DNA of 7,050 nt from Pseudomonadota bacterium (GTDB taxonomy: Bacteria; Pseudomonadota; Gammaproteobacteria; Xanthomonadales; Xanthomonadaceae), in contig JAFAFD010000488.1 of the NCBI GenBank assembly GCA_023423675.1, positions 1-7,050 on the forward strand, in the 5' to 3' direction. Below, one piece after another: positions 6,024 through 7,050 of this stretch. Every line of letters starts with the position of its first letter. The stretch's first letter is position 1. A program made the position numbers and the translations under genes. Below the pieces are notes generated by a model, which worked only from the letters and a program-made list of their open reading frames with translations, had not been told where the DNA came from and did not search any database.

Positions 6024-6950
6024 ATGGAAACCAAAGCCAATTACGTGCTGATCGGCGCGTTCACCCTGATCACCGGCCTGGCCCTGCTGGCCTTCGGCCT
6101 GTGGGCGGCCAAGTACTCCTCCGACCGCACCTGGCAGGAATACCGCGTGGTGTTCCGCGAGGCGGTGACCGGCCTGTCGGTGGGCAGCCCGGTGCAGTAC
6201 AACGGCATCGCAGTGGGCTCGATCACCGAACTGAACCTGGTGCCGGACGACCCGCGCCAGGTCGTCGCGCGCATCCGCCTGAACTCCAACACCCCGGTCA
6301 AGACCGATACCCGCGCCAAGCTGGCCATCACCAGCCTGACCGGCCCGTCGATCATCCAGCTCAGCGGTGGTACGCCGCAGGCGCCGACGCTGACCACGGT
6401 CAACAAGGATCCGGCGCCGATCATTCCGACCACGCCGTCGGCGCTGCAGAACATCACCGATGTGGCCAACCGCATCGTCGAACGCATGGATCAAGTCCTC
6501 AGTGACCGCAACGTGGCCTCGATCAACGCCACCCTGGCCAACCTGGAAACCATCAGCGGCGGCCTGGCCGACCGGGACCAGGGTACCCAGGCGCTGCTGC
6601 TCAGCGCGCGCGATGCCGCACGCAGCCTGGACACCACGCTGAAGACCACCAACGGCACCATCGAGCGCCTCGACAAGAACCTGGTGCAGCAGCTGCCGGG
6701 CCTCATCGACAAGCTCGACGCCACCCTGGGCAAGCTTGATTCGGCGGCCGGCAATGCCGATTCGATCCTCGGCGAGAACCGCGCGGCCATCAACAGCTTC
6801 GCCAACGACGGCCTCGGCCAGCTCGGCCCGACGCTGAACGAACTGCGCGGCCTGATCCGCGACCTGCGCCGGGTCAGCGACCGCCTCGAGAACAACCCCG
6901 CGCGCTACCTGCTGGGCCGCGACGCACCGAAGGAGTTCGAACCCAAATGA
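6024..6950 (+). CDS. MlaD-family MCE domain protein with long helical tail
   Basis: Inner-membrane-anchored periplasmic substrate-binding subunit (308 residues). One transmembrane helix (about 7-28, YVLIGAFTLITGLALLAFGL) is followed by a single MCE domain (about 38-115, from YRVVFREAVTGLSVGSPVQYNG to LTGPSIIQLSGG); MCE domains form hexameric rings with a central lipid channel. The remaining 170 or so residues contain a low-complexity proline/threonine linker (117-138) and then almost purely helical, heptad-like sequence (140-285). The tail ends in RVSDRLENNPARYLLGRD (283-300), a conserved end motif of this longer MlaD type. E. coli MlaD has only 183 residues, so the helical region is a major extension and may form a tube or needle towards the outer membrane, as in other MCE proteins with long helices. 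It starts 3 nt after the ATPase gene and overlaps the lipoprotein gene by ATGA. Confidence 0.94.
   Translation: METKANYVLIGAFTLITGLALLAFGLWAAKYSSDRTWQEYRVVFREAVTGLSVGSPVQYNGIAVGSITELNLVPDDPRQVVARIRLNSNTPVKTDTRAKLAITSLTGPSIIQLSGGTPQAPTLTTVNKDPAPIIPTTPSALQNITDVANRIVERMDQVLSDRNVASINATLANLETISGGLADRDQGTQALLLSARDAARSLDTTLKTTNGTIERLDKNLVQQLPGLIDKLDATLGKLDSAAGNADSILGENRAAINSFANDGLGQLGPTLNELRGLIRDLRRVSDRLENNPARYLLGRDAPKEFEPK
6930..6935 (+). promoter_or_regulatory. Shine-Dalgarno of the lipoprotein gene
   Basis: AAGGAG sits inside the end of the MCE gene, 11 bases before ATG 6947 and 20 before the alternative ATG 6956. It therefore favours the 6947 start, which overlaps the upstream stop as ATGA. Confidence 0.65.
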
Positions 6951-7050
6951 GCCCGATGACCCTTCCGCGCCTGCTGCTGGCCGCCTCGGCCGTCGCCCTG
7001 CTGGGTGGCTGCTCGATCCTCGGCAGCGGCGACAAGAGCCCGGTCACCCT
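6947..7050 (+). CDS. Probable ABC-transport auxiliary lipoprotein (PqiC-like), 5' part only
   Basis: Only the first 34 codons are inside the window. They encode a lipoprotein signal peptide: MSPMTLPR, a hydrophobic stretch LLLAASAVAL, and the lipobox LGGC with the lipidated Cys at 22. The residue after Cys is Ser rather than Asp, which favours sorting to the outer membrane. The mature start CSILGSGDKSPVT resembles the N-terminus of the ABC_trans_aux (DUF330/PqiC) family, and such a gene regularly follows MlaE-MlaF-MlaD genes of this type. The family call therefore rests mainly on context; the lipoprotein call is direct. It would act as the outer-membrane end of the transporter. The start overlaps the MCE gene stop (ATGA). 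ATG 6956 is an alternative. Confidence 0.8.
   Translation, partial: MSPMTLPRLLLAASAVALLGGCSILGSGDKSPVT

Noticed and set aside
5172..6494. 440-codon minus-strand open frame opposite the ATPase and MCE genes
   Set aside because: Same shadow composition; the + strand proteins carry intact ABC and MCE motifs.

Overview
The window comes from a GC-rich gammaproteobacterium, most likely Stenotrophomonas or a close relative in the Xanthomonadaceae. This is inferred from codon use, the ProS sequence type, the short H-NS-like protein and the palindrome-rich intergenic DNA; no database search was possible. No undescribed protein system is evident. The least explained part is the non-coding DNA before proS.

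Layout: positions 1-360 hold no convincing gene. They contain a 183-bp element with near-perfect 25-bp inverted ends and several internal hairpins (41-223), then smaller palindromes and a candidate proS promoter. proS (361-2052, +) encodes a complete bacterial-type prolyl-tRNA synthetase with an editing insertion domain and ends at a strong intrinsic terminator. A 220-bp gap containing AT-rich patches and a 15-bp dyad leads to a small H-NS-family gene (2273-2659, +), which has a clear Shine-Dalgarno and its own terminator. That terminator lies between it and the convergent 2718-3977 gene (-), a fused YjjP/YjjB (ThrE-type) membrane exporter.

A 92-bp divergent region, where both genes have a -10-like box almost touching the start codon, separates the exporter from a tightly packed operon on the + strand. 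The operon encodes a STAS-MlaE fused permease (4070-5191), an MlaF-type ATPase (5193-6020), an MCE/MlaD protein with a long helical tail (6024-6950), and the beginning of a lipoprotein (6947 to the window end) that is probably the ABC-transport auxiliary (PqiC-like) subunit. Gaps are 1 nt and 3 nt, followed by an ATGA overlap. Together these genes should make an envelope lipid transporter: ATPase and permease in the inner membrane, an MCE protein reaching into the periplasm, and an outer-membrane lipoprotein as the far anchor. It differs from the classic mlaFEDCB operon: the MlaB-like STAS domain is fused to the permease, and an auxiliary lipoprotein follows the MCE gene where mlaC would be expected.
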